A DNA stretch of 52,574 nucleotides from CAYWXK01 sp964462515 (GTDB taxonomy: Bacteria > Planctomycetota > Phycisphaerae > Sedimentisphaerales > Anaerobacaceae). Shown in pieces: positions 50,740-52,574 of the stretch (positions within the stretch are counted from its first letter, which is position 1; every line of letters starts with the position of its first letter). Below the pieces are notes generated by a model. It saw only the letters and a list, made by a program, of their open reading frames with translations. It did no database searches and was not told where the DNA came from. Position numbers and translations under genes: made by a program. The DNA lies in contig CAYWXK010000028.1 in NCBI GenBank assembly GCA_964462515.1, positions 1 through 52,574 on the forward strand. The letters run 5' to 3'.

Positions 50740-52574
50740 TTAATATTTGACTCTATGCCAGAGCCAGCATTCGACAAAGGTCTTAAGGTCAGACCAATCG
50801 ACCCTTCTATCCTTGTCGAAATCGCTACCCTGACATAGGCCAGATTCTGTGCACGCGACCTCTATCCAGTAATATGCAAAAACCGCATAGTCACTGAAAT
50901 TTATGCTACCATCACTATTCAAGTCGCAAATTTCACAGCCTCTGTACTCATCGGCGCCTATATCTATCCTGTCGTCAATAGTTCGCTGATCGCCATCTAT
51001 ATCAACCTCATTAGAATCAATGGGAAAATTAGGATCACCAGCATCAATACATGGCGAACCCGGCAAAAGATGATAGTCACCACAAATCCAAAAATCATCA
51101 TTGGCATCTAACGGCGTCCCATTGGAATCCCAATATCCGAGTTCAACAAAGAGTGGATCAGCATCGATATTGCCTACGCCCGGCCAACCACCTTGGATGT
51201 CGCAATAGTTTATGACCGGAAATACACCGGAGGCCACGTATATCTCCTGGGCTAAGTTATTCCTTATTATGCAGTTAGTGATTATGGCACTACTGTCCCA
51301 GAAATACAATCCACCCTGCGATGCTGAGTTTTGACTGATTGTGCAATTCGTCAATGTGAGGGTACTCTGGTAGTTATTAATTCCACCACCAACGTCTGCA
51401 GAGTTGCCTCCGAATATACAGTTGGCTATCTTTAGCTTACCATCGCAGTTAAACACCCCTGCACCATATTTCGCCCAGTTCGCGATAATTGCGCAGTTCG
51501 TCAGTGTCGGGCAGCCAACGTAATTGCTAATCGCGCCGCCATAGTCTGCCCAGTTACCAGCGACCAAACATTTGGAAATGGTGGGGCAGCTTTTGTAACA
51601 ATATATGCCTCCTCCCCGATCAGCGTTACCATGTGTTATAGTGAAACCGGTAAGCACACAATTTGCGTCTTCTCCGTTAATAAAAGTCACAACGGTATTA
51701 ATGCTGTTTCCATCAATTGCAGTAGTTGTAACAATATTTGGATTATTCGGATCTGTACTGGTGAGAGTAATATTCTTGCCGGCAAAGTTAATGTTTTCGT
51801 AGTATGTACCCTCAAGAACCACTATGGTTATTCCCTCTATAGCAACATCAATGGCCTCTTGAATCATGTCGAACGGATGACCATAAGTGCCATTCTCACA
51901 AGGGTCACTAATTTTTGGATCATTCGGTCCTGGGTCACCTGGGGAATCATTATCAACATAAACCACAGCAAATGTCGTCGCAAAGTTGGCCTTTAGTGTA
52001 TAGTCTGCATCTACGGTAACTGTGGTATTCGCAGAGTTAGGGTCTGCCACCTTGCCTGCATCCACAGCACTTCCCGTCCAGCTGACAAAATGGTTGTCCG
52101 CCTCCGGACTTGCTAAAACCATAATCTCGCTGCCGTGGTCGTACTCGAAGGAGCCCTCACCGGGTATCGTGACTGTACCGCCCAAAGTGGAGGACAGAGT
52201 TAACGTCCGCCGGTCAATGACGAATTTGGCCTGGAGATCATAATCCGCATCTACTTCCACCGTCGTGGATGCTGAGTTCGGGTCTGCCACCTTGCCTGCA
52301 TCTACAGCTGTGCCCGTCCAGTTCAAAAAGTGGTAATTCAGGTCAGCTGTGGCAGTAATTGGCACAGAAGTTCCATGCTCATATTGGAATTGACCCTCAC
52401 CAGGACTCGATACCAACCCACCTGTTGTAGACGAGACAGTTAACGTCCTCTGGTTTACGGCGAAGTTGGCCTGGAGCGTATAGTCTGCATCTACGGTAAC
52501 TGTGGTATTCGCAGAGTTCGGGTCTGCCACCTTGCCTGCATCCACAGCACTTCCCGTCCAGCTGACAAAGTGGT
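50740..52574 (-). CDS. Secreted right-handed beta-helix protein with InlB-type repeats and C-terminal dockerin (5' end outside the window)
   Basis: Partial: the frame is open to the last base, so the signal peptide and N-terminus lie beyond 52574. At least three divergent InlB-B repeats (LTVSSTTGGLVSSPGEGQF, HFLNWTGTAVDAGKVADPNS, ADYTLQANF) precede VVYVDNDSPGDPGPND and a parallel beta-helix with polymorphic PbH1 rungs (PTISKCLVAGNWADYGGAIS, PTLTNCAIIANWAKYGAGVF, LTLTNCTISQNSASQGGLYF). The C-terminal dockerin-like EF-hand pair reads CDLNSDGSINFSDYAVFAYY and DFDKDRRVDWSDLKTF. Beta-helix proteins of this type are often polysaccharide lyases or surface adhesins; no lyase active site was identified. 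Confidence 0.85.
   Translation of the reverse strand, partial: HFVSWTGSAVDAGKVADPNSANTTVTVDADYTLQANFAVNQRTLTVSSTTGGLVSSPGEGQFQYEHGTSVPITATADLNYHFLNWTGTAVDAGKVADPNSASTTVEVDADYDLQAKFVIDRRTLTLSSTLGGTVTIPGEGSFEYDHGSEIMVLASPEADNHFVSWTGSAVDAGKVADPNSANTTVTVDADYTLKANFATTFAVVYVDNDSPGDPGPNDPKISDPCENGTYGHPFDMIQEAIDVAIEGITIVVLEGTYYENINFAGKNITLTSTDPNNPNIVTTTAIDGNSINTVVTFINGEDANCVLTGFTITHGNADRGGGIYCYKSCPTISKCLVAGNWADYGGAISNYVGCPTLTNCAIIANWAKYGAGVFNCDGKLKIANCIFGGNSADVGGGINNYQSTLTLTNCTISQNSASQGGLYFWDSSAIITNCIIRNNLAQEIYVASGVFPVINYCDIQGGWPGVGNIDADPLFVELGYWDSNGTPLDANDDFWICGDYHLLPGSPCIDAGDPNFPIDSNEVDIDGDQRTIDDRIDIGADEYRGCEICDLNSDGSINFSDYAVFAYYWIEVACTESGLCQGSDFDKDRRVDWSDLKTFVECWLWHRVKY
51981..52574 (-). repeat. 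Near-identical tandem coding repeats (about 240 bp period)
   Basis: The InlB-type units repeat every 240-241 bp. The first and third units (ending 52093 and 52574, 481 bp apart) differ at only about two of their last 79 bases, while the middle unit (to about 52335) is more diverged. This suggests recent duplication or gene conversion within the gene. Confidence 0.75.

Overview
The window most resembles the chromosome of a marine or sediment planctomycete of the class Phycisphaerae (Sedimentisphaerales-like), probably an anaerobic polysaccharide degrader. The signs are many secreted proteins carrying planctomycete-type dockerin (EF-hand) modules, Tat-exported Gfo/Idh/MocA oxidoreductases, a DUF1080 protein, a sulfatase, SUMF1-domain lipoproteins, a CotH/lamin-tail protein, PD40 and PQQ-type propellers, and REP-like palindromes. 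No rRNA, intact tRNA, CRISPR array or replication gene was seen. The assignment rests on gene content and motifs, not on any database search.

Layout. 1-4.6 kb: three secreted or lipid-anchored proteins on the plus strand (DUF1080, an unknown, a SUMF1 lipoprotein). 4.6-10.2 kb: a tight four-gene minus-strand operon of a PD40 propeller protein, a SUMF1-histone-deacetylase fusion lipoprotein, an MBOAT acyltransferase and an SGNH/DltD-like membrane protein, which looks like an envelope acyl-modification module. 11.3-25.1 kb: three very large exported multidomain proteins (CotH kinase with lamin-tail domains, and two dockerin-bearing subtilases). 25.4-29.2 kb: a kinase-like protein with TPR-like helices and a dockerin protein. 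29.9-46.3 kb: a polysaccharide-utilisation-like block (CE7 esterase, PQQ propeller, alpha/beta hydrolase, aldo/keto reductase, fucose-isomerase-like protein, two Tat oxidoreductases counting the one further on, five-bladed-propeller glycosidase, TIM-barrel isomerase, GH29 alpha-L-fucosidase). 46.8-49.8 kb: sulfatase and a Gfo/Idh/MocA protein. 49.9-52.6 kb: an IS21-family remnant interrupting a DUF4091-like gene, then a beta-helix/InlB-repeat/dockerin protein running off the window. Together the block from 36 to 50 kb fits breakdown of a sulfated, fucose-containing, acetylated polysaccharide.

The most unusual structure is a dispersed repeat of about 120-230 bp present seven times, always in the same orientation, at roughly 0.1, 10.6, 27.3, 29.5, 36.4, 43.3 and 46.5 kb. 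Its borders coincide with broken genes: a tyrosine-recombinase C-terminus, a 5'-truncated secreted protein and a 3'-truncated secreted protein. One copy sits directly beside a degenerate tRNA-Ser 3' half. This suggests that the copies are recombination or integration scars separating gene modules. A second repeat family lies upstream of three genes. A separate 65-bp promoter-like element is shared by the DUF1080, Gfo/Idh/MocA and propeller-glycosidase genes, with a shorter version before the isomerase-like gene, and may define a small regulon.
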